The notes under the pieces are model-generated. The model searched no databases, was not told the origin of the DNA, and worked only from the letters and a program-made list of their open reading frames with translations. A DNA stretch of 64,000 nucleotides from Croceibacterium aestuarii (GTDB lineage Bacteria; Pseudomonadota; Alphaproteobacteria; Sphingomonadales; Sphingomonadaceae): assembly GCF_030657335.1 (NCBI RefSeq), contig NZ_CP131039.1, positions 2,682,501 to 2,746,500 on the forward strand. The letters are read 5' to 3'. Both the position numbers and the translations under genes were made by a program. Position 1 is the first letter of the stretch. Each line of letters opens with the position of its first letter. Shown here in pieces: positions 45,226 to 54,055 of the stretch.

Positions 45226-46854
45226 CTAGGGCTTCGGCGGGGCCTCGCAGCGGAAGCTGCTCGCCGCGTCGGTCGAGCCGACTCCGCGATACACCGCCGT
45301 CTGCGGCCAAGGACACAGTGGGCGCTGCATGGCAATCTTCCCGGAGCCCTCGCCTGCGAACCTGGTCGCGGTGATGCGTTCCGGCGCCTCGCCGCCGACC
45401 CATGCGATGAGCGCGGAGAACATGTCGTGCTGCGGATCGTCGGATGGCGGGCGAGGCGGGATGCCCAGCGTCGAGTTGAACGCATCGGGCCCGGTTCCGC
45501 CCCCGCAGTGCATCATGCCGGGTGCCATGAACAGGCGCGCACTCTCGCTCAGCTTCGCGGCGCCGCCCACCTGCGCTGCCTGGCGCTCGAAAAAATCGAC
45601 CGACTGCTCGGTGGGGACCAGCGTGTCGGCGAGCCCGTGGAAGACGAGCAGCTTGCCCCCGCGCTTCGCATAGTCCTCCAGCGAGCCGCGCGTTGCGTCG
45701 TTGACGATCGCATCGAGCCGCGCGTCGACGGTCGGCATGTCGCGGCCGAAGTCGAATCTCTTCCAGTCCCAGTTTGCCCCGAAGACCCATTTGAAGAGAC
45801 TGCCGAACGCCGGCTGCGCGTTTGCCTGATTCTGAAGAAACGACCATCCGAAGGTGTCGGGCATTTCGCTGCCCGGAAGCCAGCCGAAAAAGCCCGGCTT
45901 GCCGTTGCGATCGGTAGGCCCCGAATAAAAGGCGCGTGCAGTCGCGACCTCGCCTTCGCTCAGGCAGGTATCCGACGCGCCCCCCGTGCATTGCAGCACC
46001 TGCGGATCGAACTGGCAGCGCATCGGATCCATGATGAAACGGTCGCCCGCCAACGCGTAACCCTGGCGCCAGCAAGTGGCGATTGCGGCCTGGTTCAGCA
46101 GCTTGAGCTTCGCCTCGGAAAGCAAGCGCCCGGGTTGGCGGTTCGCCGCCGCGTAGTCCCACAGCACCGCCGCATGGCCCCAAGTGCGGTCTATCACCGG
46201 CGCACCGACCAGGATGCCGTCATAGTCCCGGGGATAGTACAGCGCTTCTATGAGCCCCATCTGGCCGCCGGTCGAACAGCCGGTGTAATACGATCGCCGC
46301 GGCTCCTTGCCGTAAAAGGCGCGTGTCAGCGCCTTGCCGGTGGTGGTCATGACATGGGTGGAACGCCGGCCCCAGTCTCGCCACTTGGCAGGCTGGCCAA
46401 TCAGCACATCGCCTTCCAGCGGCGTGGCAGGCGCGGTCCCCGTGTCGGTCGTTGCGGTGGCGAAGCCGCGCCGCAGGCCTTCGACCATGCCCGAATAGCC
46501 GAGCGCGAAGGTTCCGCCGAAACCGCCGCTGCCGTTGCCGTGGAATACCCCGGCCCAGCGCTGTGCGGGCAGCCACAGCTCTACTCCGATGTCGGAGCCG
46601 GGTTCGGAACGGACGCGCGCGACCACGCGGCAAAAGCCAGGATAGCCAGACACCTCGCCCGCAATCGTCTGTTCGGCGGGCTTGGCCGGCACGAGGACCG
46701 CGCTTTCGATAGTCGTGTCGGCCAGCTGCAGGCGCGATAGCGCCGCGCAGCGCGCCGCGGCGCTCTCGCTCGATGGCTGGGCCCGTGCAACGCCCGGAAC
46801 CGCACAGCCGATAGCTGACATGGCCAGGATGGCGATGCGGTACGTGGGTTTCAT
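45226..46854 (-). CDS. Tannase / feruloyl esterase family hydrolase
   Basis: The 542-residue protein has a signal peptide (cut near VARAQ, residue 26). The tannase-family catalytic set is visible: S194 in GCSTGG, an Asp in HGLADTLVP, and His in GMMHCGGG. Cys193 and the Cys after the catalytic His form the disulfide characteristic of the family, which includes tannases, feruloyl esterases and MHETase. It hydrolyses esters of aromatic or other acids; the substrate cannot be read. It is the last gene of the left-going unit ligase, dehydrogenase, MFS, tannase (24 bases after the MFS gene) and converges on the thiolase. Confidence 0.9.
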   Translation of the reverse strand: MKPTYRIAILAMSAIGCAVPGVARAQPSSESAAARCAALSRLQLADTTIESAVLVPAKPAEQTIAGEVSGYPGFCRVVARVRSEPGSDIGVELWLPAQRWAGVFHGNGSGGFGGTFALGYSGMVEGLRRGFATATTDTGTAPATPLEGDVLIGQPAKWRDWGRRSTHVMTTTGKALTRAFYGKEPRRSYYTGCSTGGQMGLIEALYYPRDYDGILVGAPVIDRTWGHAAVLWDYAAANRQPGRLLSEAKLKLLNQAAIATCWRQGYALAGDRFIMDPMRCQFDPQVLQCTGGASDTCLSEGEVATARAFYSGPTDRNGKPGFFGWLPGSEMPDTFGWSFLQNQANAQPAFGSLFKWVFGANWDWKRFDFGRDMPTVDARLDAIVNDATRGSLEDYAKRGGKLLVFHGLADTLVPTEQSVDFFERQAAQVGGAAKLSESARLFMAPGMMHCGGGTGPDAFNSTLGIPPRPPSDDPQHDMFSALIAWVGGEAPERITATRFAGEGSGKIAMQRPLCPWPQTAVYRGVGSTDAASSFRCEAPPKP

Positions 46855-46878
46855 GATCCTCTCCGATGGTCAGTGATG

Positions 46879-48210
46879 TTAGGCGGGTATGCCGTCGCGG
46901 CGCATCGAATGCCCGATCAGCCGGGCGAGCCGCAGGAACAGCAGGGCACCGATCAGATACATCGGCGCGAGCGCATAGTAGGCGGCCTGCAGGGCGTGTT
47001 CGCCGTGAACCGGGCGGAACCAGTCGCTCATCATGCCAACATAGGTCGGGCCGAGGCCAAGCCCGATGAAGTTCATCACCAGCAGCAGCAGCGCGCCCGA
47101 AATCACCCGCCGTCCGGGCGCGACCTCGCTCTGGACGAAGGTGACCGTTGCCGAAAGGAAGAAGGAGTTGAGGAACATCGGCACCGCGAGGAACGCCAGC
47201 GCGATCTCCCACGTCGGCGCCCAGATGAAGCCCAGGAAGAACGGCAGTGCGAGCACCAGCGACGCCGCGGGCACGGTGGCGTAGGCGGTCTTGCTGCGCC
47301 GCGCGAACCGGTCGACGATGCGGCCCGAGGCGTAGATTCCGGCGCTCATTCCGATCCCGACGACCAGCGCGTACCAGACCGCGACTTCCCCGAGCGTCAT
47401 GCCCTTTTCGCGCATCAGGAACAGCACGGTGAAGTTGAGAAGCCCATAGGTGATGAAGTTGCCCGCGCCGCTCGCCAGCGAAGCCATGCGCAATACCGGA
47501 TTGCGAAAGAAATCGAGGATGGTGGCGACGAAACCCTCGGTCCCCGCATCGGCCAAGGCCGATGCGGGAAGCAGGTCGGTCTCGCCGCGCTTAGGCTCGC
47601 GGACGAGCCAGAAGACCGCCACCGCAGTAACCACCCCGATCGCCCCGATCGCATAGAAGGGTGCGCGCCAGTCGAACGCGGCCGCCAGCGACGCGCCGAA
47701 TGCCACGCCCAGTGCGGACCCGATCGGCGGGCCGAGGTTGAAGATCGCCATCGCCGTCGTTCGCCGCTCGCGCGGGAAGCTGTCGGAAATGATCGCATAG
47801 GACGGCGGCACGCCGCCCGCCTCGCCCACGCCCACCATCATCCGCGCGACAACCAGCTGGCCATAACTGCCCGCCATGCCGCATGCCGCAGTTGCGGCGC
47901 TCCAGATCGCGCAGGCGGCGGAGAGTACTTTCACCCGGCTGGTGCGATCGGCCAGCCAGCCGATCGGGATCGCGATGAAGCAATAGAAGAGCGCGAAGTA
48001 GAAGCCGGTGAGCAGGCCGAGCTGGCCGTCGCTGATGTCGAGCGCGTCCTGGATCGGCTTGGCGAGAATCGAGATCAGCTGGCGATCGAGAAAATTGAGC
48101 ACGTAGACAAATGCCAGCATGGCGAGCGTGACGCGCGCGGTCCTGGTGGTTTGGTATCCGGCTCTCGGTGCGGTTGCGGCGGTCATGCGCGCTGGGTTGG
48201 CTTCGGTCAT
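46879..48210 (-). CDS. MFS transporter, spinster-like family, module B
   Basis: ATG 48210 overlaps the stop of the 3-hydroxyacyl-CoA dehydrogenase gene as ATGA and follows GAGAGG; the longer open frame upstream overlaps that gene and is rejected. The 443-residue protein has about 12 transmembrane helices, NFLDRQLISILAKPIQ in helix 1, WLADRTSRVKV as MFS signature and GVGEAGGVPPSYAII in helix 4. It is paralogous to the transporter at 32038-33345. Each copy is coupled to an esterase gene, suggesting transport of an ester or the released acid. Confidence 0.88.
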   Translation of the reverse strand: MTEANPARMTAATAPRAGYQTTRTARVTLAMLAFVYVLNFLDRQLISILAKPIQDALDISDGQLGLLTGFYFALFYCFIAIPIGWLADRTSRVKVLSAACAIWSAATAACGMAGSYGQLVVARMMVGVGEAGGVPPSYAIISDSFPRERRTTAMAIFNLGPPIGSALGVAFGASLAAAFDWRAPFYAIGAIGVVTAVAVFWLVREPKRGETDLLPASALADAGTEGFVATILDFFRNPVLRMASLASGAGNFITYGLLNFTVLFLMREKGMTLGEVAVWYALVVGIGMSAGIYASGRIVDRFARRSKTAYATVPAASLVLALPFFLGFIWAPTWEIALAFLAVPMFLNSFFLSATVTFVQSEVAPGRRVISGALLLLVMNFIGLGLGPTYVGMMSDWFRPVHGEHALQAAYYALAPMYLIGALLFLRLARLIGHSMRRDGIPA

Positions 48211-49085
48211 TCGCGTTTCCTCTCCCGTCCATTCCATTTGCGGGGCGCGTCCAACCAGCCGGGCCGGTCGCCACCGCCGCCATATCCCGCCGCGACCCGC
48301 TGTTTCAGCAAGGCCCGCGGGCGGAAGCGCTCGCCATAGGCATCGTGGAGTATGTCCTGCACTTGCAGGCAAAGGTCCGACGTGACGACGTCCATCAGCG
48401 CGAACGGGCCGACCGGGTGACCGAGGCCCAGCCGGCATGCGGTATCGAGTTCGGCGGGCGTGGCCACGCCTTCCTCGACCAGCTTGACCGCCTCGATCAG
48501 CAGCGCGTGAAGCATGCGGTTCACTGCGAAACCCGCGACGTCCTTGATCCGCACCGGCTCCTTGCCAAGCCCGGCGAGTAGCTCGGCAACTTCATCGGCC
48601 ACCGATTCATCGGTGGCGAAGCCCGGGATCACCTCGACAAGCTTCATGCGCGATACGGGCGAGAAATAGTGGGTACCGAGAAAGCTGCCCCGCCGCTCAG
48701 GCGGCAGAAAAGCGGCAAGGGCCGAAATCGGCAGCGTCGATGTGTTCGAGGCGAGGATACAATTCGGCCTGCAGGCCGCGTCGAGCGAGCGCAGCACGGC
48801 CGCCTTGGCGTCCATCGATTCGTAGACTGCTTCGGTAACGATCGCGCAATCGGCCATCGCGGCGATGGTGGTGACCGGCGCAATCCGGTTCAACGCCGCG
48901 TCCGCAGCCCGGGCGTCGTAGACTTGCCGCGACACGCCCTTGGTCACGATGCCGCGCAGACGCTCGAGCGCAGCGGTAAGCGCGTCTTCATTGGTGTCGC
49001 TGAGTACGACGTCGTGTCCCGCCAGCGCGAAGACCAGAGCGATTTCCGCGCCCATCAGGCCCGCACCGACGACCCCCGCCCTCAC
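48207..49085 (-). CDS. 3-hydroxyacyl-CoA dehydrogenase (L-specific type)
   Basis: GTG 49085 overlaps the TGA of the upstream CoA ligase as GTGA. The 292-residue protein begins with an NAD-binding Rossmann motif (VVGAGLMGAEIA) and continues with NTSTLPIS and GTHYFSPVSRMKLVEVI, a signature of the 3-hydroxyacyl-CoA dehydrogenase family that contains the catalytic His in HYFSP. The C-terminal domain has AGFAVNRMLHALL and LGLGHPVGPFALMD. It oxidises (3S)-3-hydroxyacyl-CoA, for example 3-hydroxybutyryl-CoA. The module thus has both an SDR-type and this L-type enzyme, opposite stereochemistries by family expectation. Confidence 0.9.
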   Translation of the reverse strand: MRAGVVGAGLMGAEIALVFALAGHDVVLSDTNEDALTAALERLRGIVTKGVSRQVYDARAADAALNRIAPVTTIAAMADCAIVTEAVYESMDAKAAVLRSLDAACRPNCILASNTSTLPISALAAFLPPERRGSFLGTHYFSPVSRMKLVEVIPGFATDESVADEVAELLAGLGKEPVRIKDVAGFAVNRMLHALLIEAVKLVEEGVATPAELDTACRLGLGHPVGPFALMDVVTSDLCLQVQDILHDAYGERFRPRALLKQRVAAGYGGGGDRPGWLDAPRKWNGRERKRE

Positions 49086-51139
49086 GATGTTTGTCCTGCG
49101 CGCCGACCGGCTTCGAGCGTCGCGTCGCGCCGCCAGCTTTGGGCCTGCTCGATGTACCACGGCAGCAGCTCCGGCGTGGCGCTGGCGTCGGCGTTGATCA
49201 CCTCTGCGACGGGCCATCCGGCGAACAGCCGCTTGATCGGCAGTTCCTGCTTCTTACCCGACAGGGTGCGCGGAATGCCCGGCGCCGCGATCAGCCGATC
49301 CGGCACGAAGCGAGGCGACAGGCTGGTGCGGATCGCCGCCGCCACCGCAGCTTCCAACGAGGCATCGGGATGTCCCTTCTCGGCCGCCACGACGAACAGG
49401 ATGAGTTCGCTCTCGCCCTCGCTATCCTCGACATCGATGATCATCGCATCGGCTATCTCGGGCAGCCGCTCCACCGCGGCATAGATTTCGGCGGTGCCCA
49501 TGCGCACCCCGTGGCGATTGATCGTCGCATCGCTGCGGCCAGTAATCTGGCAACTTCCATCGCTGCGGATGATCAGCCAGTCGCCGTGTCGCCAGACACC
49601 GGGCCATTCGGCGAAATAGGATTCGCGGTAGCGGCTGCCGTCGTCGTCGCCCCAGAAATATAGCGGCATGCTTGGGAACGGCCGGGTGCAAACCATTTCG
49701 CCGACTTCGTCAATCACCGGCTTGCCCTGCGCATCCCAGGCTTCGATCGCGGCGCCGAGGTGCCGGCATTGCAGCCGTCCGGGCGTATCGGGCATCTCGG
49801 GGTTGCCGGCCATGAAGGCGGCGGCGATTTCCGTGCCTCCGCTGACGTTGCACCACCAGATGTCGGGCCGACCGATACCGGCGAACTGCGCCGTCCCCCA
49901 GCGCTGGACATCGGGCGAAAGCGGCGATCCGGTACTTCCCAGCGCCCGAACGCGTTCGATCCCGCAAATCCGTGCGAGCTCGACTCCGGCCTTGCGGCAA
50001 TTGGCGTAGAAGGCGGCGCCCGCGCCGAACCATGTTACCCCGCTATGGCTGGCGAACTCCCACAAGCGGGTCCAGTCGGGATCGGCCTTGGTGCCGCTCG
50101 GCGATCCATCGAACAGGCAGATGGTGGTGCCGCTGAGCAACCCGCCCACCTGGATGTTCCACATCACCCAGCCGCTGGCGCTGTACCAGTAGAAACGGTC
50201 GCCGAGAGTGTTCGGCGCATAGCTGGGGCCGAGGTCGAAATGGAGCCGCCCGGCGGCGGTCGCCAGAATCACGCCTCCATGGCCGTGAACGATCGCCTTC
50301 GGCAGGCCGGTGGTGCCGCTCGAATAGAGGATCCACAGCGGGTGATCGAACGGCAGCCATTCGGGTTCGAACGCGGCGACCGCATCGTCATGGCGCGCGA
50401 TCGTCGCCGCGAAGTCGATGGCATCGGCCAGCTCGGTTTCGCCGCAGTCGCTGGCGATCAGAAACAGCGCTTCTATGCAGGGCAGCGCCTTGCGGAGCTC
50501 GGCCACAACGCCGGTGCGGTCCATCGCTTTGCCCGCGTAAAAAACCCCGTCCACGGCGATCAGCGCTTTCGGCTTGGTTTGCCGCCACCGGTCGAGCACC
50601 GCGGCGGTGCCCATATCGGGCGAACACAGCGTCCATACAGCACCCAGGCTAGCGCAGGCGAGCAGGCCGACGACTGCCGCCGGGATATTGGGCAGATAGG
50701 CAGCGACGCGATCCCCGGACGCGATGCCCCGAGCGCGCAGCTCGAGCGCCAGCGAGGCGGCCTGACGGCGCAGCTCGGCCCAGCCGATTGTCTCGCTGTC
50801 GCCGCGCTCGTCCATCGCTACGATGGCCGGCTGACCGGCGGCGTCGGCGGCCTCGGCGTGGCGGAACACGTGCCGCGCGTAATTGACCCTGGCGCCATCG
50901 AACCAGCGAGCACCGGGCATTGCATTCCCGCTTAGCACCGCGGTCACCGGCGTGGGGGAGACGATGCCGTCCCAGTCCCAGACGCTGCGCCAGAAGCTTT
51001 CGAGGTTCTCCACCGACCAGCGGTGCAGGTCTTCGTAGGTTGCGAAATCCAGCCCGCGCGTCTCTTTCAGCCAGTCGCGGTACAATCGGATCTGCGGTAT
51101 GGGCGTCCATGGATCCACGCTGGTCTTGGCAGGGTTCAT
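49082..51139 (-). CDS. Acetoacetate--CoA ligase
   Basis: The 685-residue ANL-superfamily enzyme has the N-terminal layout of acetoacetyl-CoA synthetases (YRDWLKETRGLDFATYEDLH, then SVENLESFWRSVWDW), the P-loop LYSSGTTGLPKAIVHGHGG and the hinge and C-terminal Lys in RTLSGKKQELPIKRL. It activates acetoacetate, or a similar 3-keto acid, to its CoA ester using ATP. It heads the four-gene unit running to the tannase, with GTGA coupling to the dehydrogenase. Substrate range beyond acetoacetate is possible. The TonB receptor upstream is separated by 103 bases containing a GC-rich hairpin (GCGCGC-8-GCGCGC) near 51180. Confidence 0.88.
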   Translation of the reverse strand: MNPAKTSVDPWTPIPQIRLYRDWLKETRGLDFATYEDLHRWSVENLESFWRSVWDWDGIVSPTPVTAVLSGNAMPGARWFDGARVNYARHVFRHAEAADAAGQPAIVAMDERGDSETIGWAELRRQAASLALELRARGIASGDRVAAYLPNIPAAVVGLLACASLGAVWTLCSPDMGTAAVLDRWRQTKPKALIAVDGVFYAGKAMDRTGVVAELRKALPCIEALFLIASDCGETELADAIDFAATIARHDDAVAAFEPEWLPFDHPLWILYSSGTTGLPKAIVHGHGGVILATAAGRLHFDLGPSYAPNTLGDRFYWYSASGWVMWNIQVGGLLSGTTICLFDGSPSGTKADPDWTRLWEFASHSGVTWFGAGAAFYANCRKAGVELARICGIERVRALGSTGSPLSPDVQRWGTAQFAGIGRPDIWWCNVSGGTEIAAAFMAGNPEMPDTPGRLQCRHLGAAIEAWDAQGKPVIDEVGEMVCTRPFPSMPLYFWGDDDGSRYRESYFAEWPGVWRHGDWLIIRSDGSCQITGRSDATINRHGVRMGTAEIYAAVERLPEIADAMIIDVEDSEGESELILFVVAAEKGHPDASLEAAVAAAIRTSLSPRFVPDRLIAAPGIPRTLSGKKQELPIKRLFAGWPVAEVINADASATPELLPWYIEQAQSWRRDATLEAGRRAGQTS

Positions 51140-51242
51140 CTAACGGGAAACCTTGGTTTGTGTTCGTCTTCTCGAGCGGCGCGCGCGTGGGGAAGCGCGC
51201 CGGATAGGGCGGGCGGTGCCTTCGGCGCGACCCCGCACCGGT

Positions 51243-53906
51243 TCAGAAGCCCGTCCGCAGACTCATCGCGACGTAACGGCCAATCGGGTTGTACGCGCCG
51301 CCGATCCCGTCCGTGCCGGGGAAGAACGGTGGCGTTGCGCCGAACAGGTCGTTGACCTGCAGCGCCAGTTCGGTCCCGTGGGTGAAGCCCAGGTCAGGCA
51401 GGCACACCAGCAGACGCAGGTCGACGGTGGTGTAACCCTCCGCCTCATAGAGCGCGGAACCGGTCGGCGTGGCATAGGATGCTGTCACGCCCGAGCGATG
51501 ATTGACGTAGTTCACGAACGTCACCGGACCGGCGGTGAAACCGAGCGTGGTGCGCAAGGTCGCGCGCGGAATCCCTGCGTCGAGCGAGTTGCTCTCCGCC
51601 GAGGTCGGGGACAGTCGGTTCGTATAGTTGAGGATGTAGTTGCCGGCGATTCCGGCGAAGACCGACCCGAATCCCGTGGGCTGCCGATAATTGAAATCGA
51701 AATCGATGCCATTGGTCTTGCGCACCCCGAAATTGCCCTGCCGCAGGTCGAGGATATTGCCGATCGGCGGGACGGCAGCGAAGGTGTAGAAGAACGGAAC
51801 GGTATCGGCGATCGCGTCGCTCAGCTTTGCGGCACTGGGATCGCGGATGACGCGCGTTGAGAAGGTCGGATCGCTGAACAGCAGTGCGCCGAGCCCCGAC
51901 GGGGTGCCGATCACGTGGTTATACTTGATGTCGTAGAAGGTGACGCTCGCGGTCAGGTTCGGGGCAAAATTGGGCCGCAGGTCGGCGCCGGCCGACCAGG
52001 TGAGCGCGGTCTCAGGCTCGAGATCTTCATTACCGCCGTACAGGAGGATCGTGTTGACCTGAGCCGCCCCACGCGCGGGGTCGCGAGCGCCGAACGCATC
52101 GACCAGCGCGGCTGCGGAGTAGTAGGAACCGACCGTCGATCCGAGATCGCGCAAACCGGGCGCGCGGAACGAGTGGCCGTAGCTGCCGCGCAAGTTCACT
52201 CCTTCGACCGGTTCCCAGGTGAGGCCGATCTTCGGATTGGTGGTCGATCCGAAGTCGCTGTAGTGATCGTAGCGCCCCGATAGCGACAGCGTCAGGCTGC
52301 GGGCCAGTGGCCCTGCATTGCGGGATCCGACGATCGGCACGAAAAGTTCGCCGAAGACCGACTGGACATTACGCGAGAGGTCTTCCGGGAAGCCCACGCC
52401 ACCGCTCTGCCCCCGCTGCCTGTAGGTTTCGCCGCGATATTCGGCGCCGACCGCAATTTTGAGGTCGCCACCGGGAAGCTGCGCCAGCGGTCCGTCCACT
52501 TTTACCGCGCCGATCCGCGTGCGCTGGCGGTTGGTGAAGGTGGTCGGATTGTCGAGGATCGCCGCGACCACCGCCGGATCGGTCTGATAGCCGAACGGGT
52601 CGAGAGCGGTGGATGTCGTCGTCCCGGCGGCGGCCGCTGCAAGCGCGGTGGTGTCGATGCCCGGCTGAAGCGTGTCGTTCCGCGACCAGTCGTAGGTGCC
52701 GTAGACGGTCGCCTGGAAGTCGCCAGGCAGGTCTATGTCGGCCCCGGCGGTCGCGTTGCCGGTGCGCACGCGGTAAGTCTGGTCGAAGTGATCGTCGCCG
52801 ACCAGTCGGTCGGGCCGGAAGTCGAAGTATCCGAATAGCGAGCCCGTCCCCGGCGGTGCACGAAAGTAGGGGTTGGCGGCTGTAATCAGGACGAAGGTCT
52901 GCCCCGGAAGCGCCGCTTGTACGATGTCGCGGCGATCGGAATAGAGCACGTCCGTCCACAAGGTTACGCTGTCCGACAGATCTTGATGTGCGGAAACGAA
53001 GCCAGCGTGCGTGCGGTTCTCGGGCAGGAGGTCGACCGGGCCGCGTGGATCGCAGGTATTGATCCCCGGCTTGAGGTCGGGCGCGGCATAAATCGTGCCC
53101 GCGAAGAGGTTTACATTCGCATCGGGGCAGACTGTCGAACGTGTGTCGATCCCACCCACCGAGCGGAAGTCGAGCGAGCGATAGTCGCGATCAAATCCGG
53201 TGATGTTGCTGTTCTGCTGGTATTGGTAGGCGAGAACGACCGAGCCCGTATCCCAGTTGTGACCGAATGCGGCGCCAGCGTTTAAAGCATTGTAATCGTC
53301 GGCAAAACCGTAGCGAAAATTTGCTTCCAGCCCCGAGACCCGCTTGCGGGTGATGAAATTCACCACGCCGGCAACTGCCTCAGAACCGTAGATTGCGGAG
53401 GCACCGTCGGCGACGATCTCAACCCGCTCGATCGCAAGTTCAGGGATGAGGGGATAGTCCGGGTTGGTCTGCTGGACACTGCCGGAAATGAGGCGATGAC
53501 CGTTCATCAACGGCAAGGTCGCGGAGGTAGGAAGGCCACGCAGACCGGGAGCGAACGATCCCACGCCGCCGTTGCTCACGCGGGGCGCGGTGTTGAAGCT
53601 GTTGAGCTGCGGCACTGTTGCGAGCAACTCGGGCGTGCTCGCTGCCCCGATCAACTTGGCGTCCTCGCGAGTGACGGTAATGAGGTCCGACCCCGTGGGG
53701 GGTGTCCCGCGGATGCTCGTTCCGGTCACGACGATCACCGTTTCCGATTCGTTGCTGTCGGCAGCGGTCTCGGCACCCTCGGTCTGGTCGTCCGTCTCTG
53801 TTACCTGCGCGTGCGCGATGCCAGGCAGGCCCAGCATTGCGACGAAAAGCGCGGAATGGTGAAGCAGACGCGCGCGGCGCTGCCTGGAAATCGACCTCAT
53901 CGACAT
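51243..53906 (-). CDS. TonB-dependent outer-membrane receptor, module B
   Basis: I start at ATG 53906 (GGGAGAGAGAG upstream); the frame extends further but without start signals. The 887-residue receptor has a signal peptide ending GIAHAQ (about residue 34), a TonB box in TVIVVTGTSIRG, a plug with ELAIERVEIVADGASAIYGS, and a long barrel ending MSLRTGF with the terminal Phe. The plug sequence (GASAIYGSEAVAGVVNFI) marks a different subfamily from the two other receptors in the window. It lies upstream of the CoA ligase unit and is divergent from an AraC-type regulator, which probably controls it. Confidence 0.92.
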   Translation of the reverse strand: MSMRSISRQRRARLLHHSALFVAMLGLPGIAHAQVTETDDQTEGAETAADSNESETVIVVTGTSIRGTPPTGSDLITVTREDAKLIGAASTPELLATVPQLNSFNTAPRVSNGGVGSFAPGLRGLPTSATLPLMNGHRLISGSVQQTNPDYPLIPELAIERVEIVADGASAIYGSEAVAGVVNFITRKRVSGLEANFRYGFADDYNALNAGAAFGHNWDTGSVVLAYQYQQNSNITGFDRDYRSLDFRSVGGIDTRSTVCPDANVNLFAGTIYAAPDLKPGINTCDPRGPVDLLPENRTHAGFVSAHQDLSDSVTLWTDVLYSDRRDIVQAALPGQTFVLITAANPYFRAPPGTGSLFGYFDFRPDRLVGDDHFDQTYRVRTGNATAGADIDLPGDFQATVYGTYDWSRNDTLQPGIDTTALAAAAAGTTTSTALDPFGYQTDPAVVAAILDNPTTFTNRQRTRIGAVKVDGPLAQLPGGDLKIAVGAEYRGETYRQRGQSGGVGFPEDLSRNVQSVFGELFVPIVGSRNAGPLARSLTLSLSGRYDHYSDFGSTTNPKIGLTWEPVEGVNLRGSYGHSFRAPGLRDLGSTVGSYYSAAALVDAFGARDPARGAAQVNTILLYGGNEDLEPETALTWSAGADLRPNFAPNLTASVTFYDIKYNHVIGTPSGLGALLFSDPTFSTRVIRDPSAAKLSDAIADTVPFFYTFAAVPPIGNILDLRQGNFGVRKTNGIDFDFNYRQPTGFGSVFAGIAGNYILNYTNRLSPTSAESNSLDAGIPRATLRTTLGFTAGPVTFVNYVNHRSGVTASYATPTGSALYEAEGYTTVDLRLLVCLPDLGFTHGTELALQVNDLFGATPPFFPGTDGIGGAYNPIGRYVAMSLRTGF

Positions 53907-54004
53907 TCTCTCTCTCCCATCGTCATCGCGGACCTTGCCGCTGCCGGACTTTGCCGACTTGATGACATGCTTATGGCCTGACAGACCCGCGCGAAAGCGC
54001 ATGA

Positions 54005-54053
54005 GCGGACATCTCTGTGTCTTTTGCGGACATGCTTGAGGGAGAAGCGGACA
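54005..54053. promoter_or_regulatory. Three GCGGACA direct repeats at 21-bp spacing (AraC-type site)
   Basis: GCGGACAT begins at 54005 and at 54026, and GCGGACA at 54047; both intervals are exactly 21 bases, two helical turns. AraC-family proteins bind direct repeats of this geometry. The repeats lie directly before and into the start of the AraC-type gene and about 100-150 bases upstream of the divergent TonB receptor, so they fit autoregulation plus control of the receptor. Confidence 0.6.
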
Positions 54054-54055
54054 GA

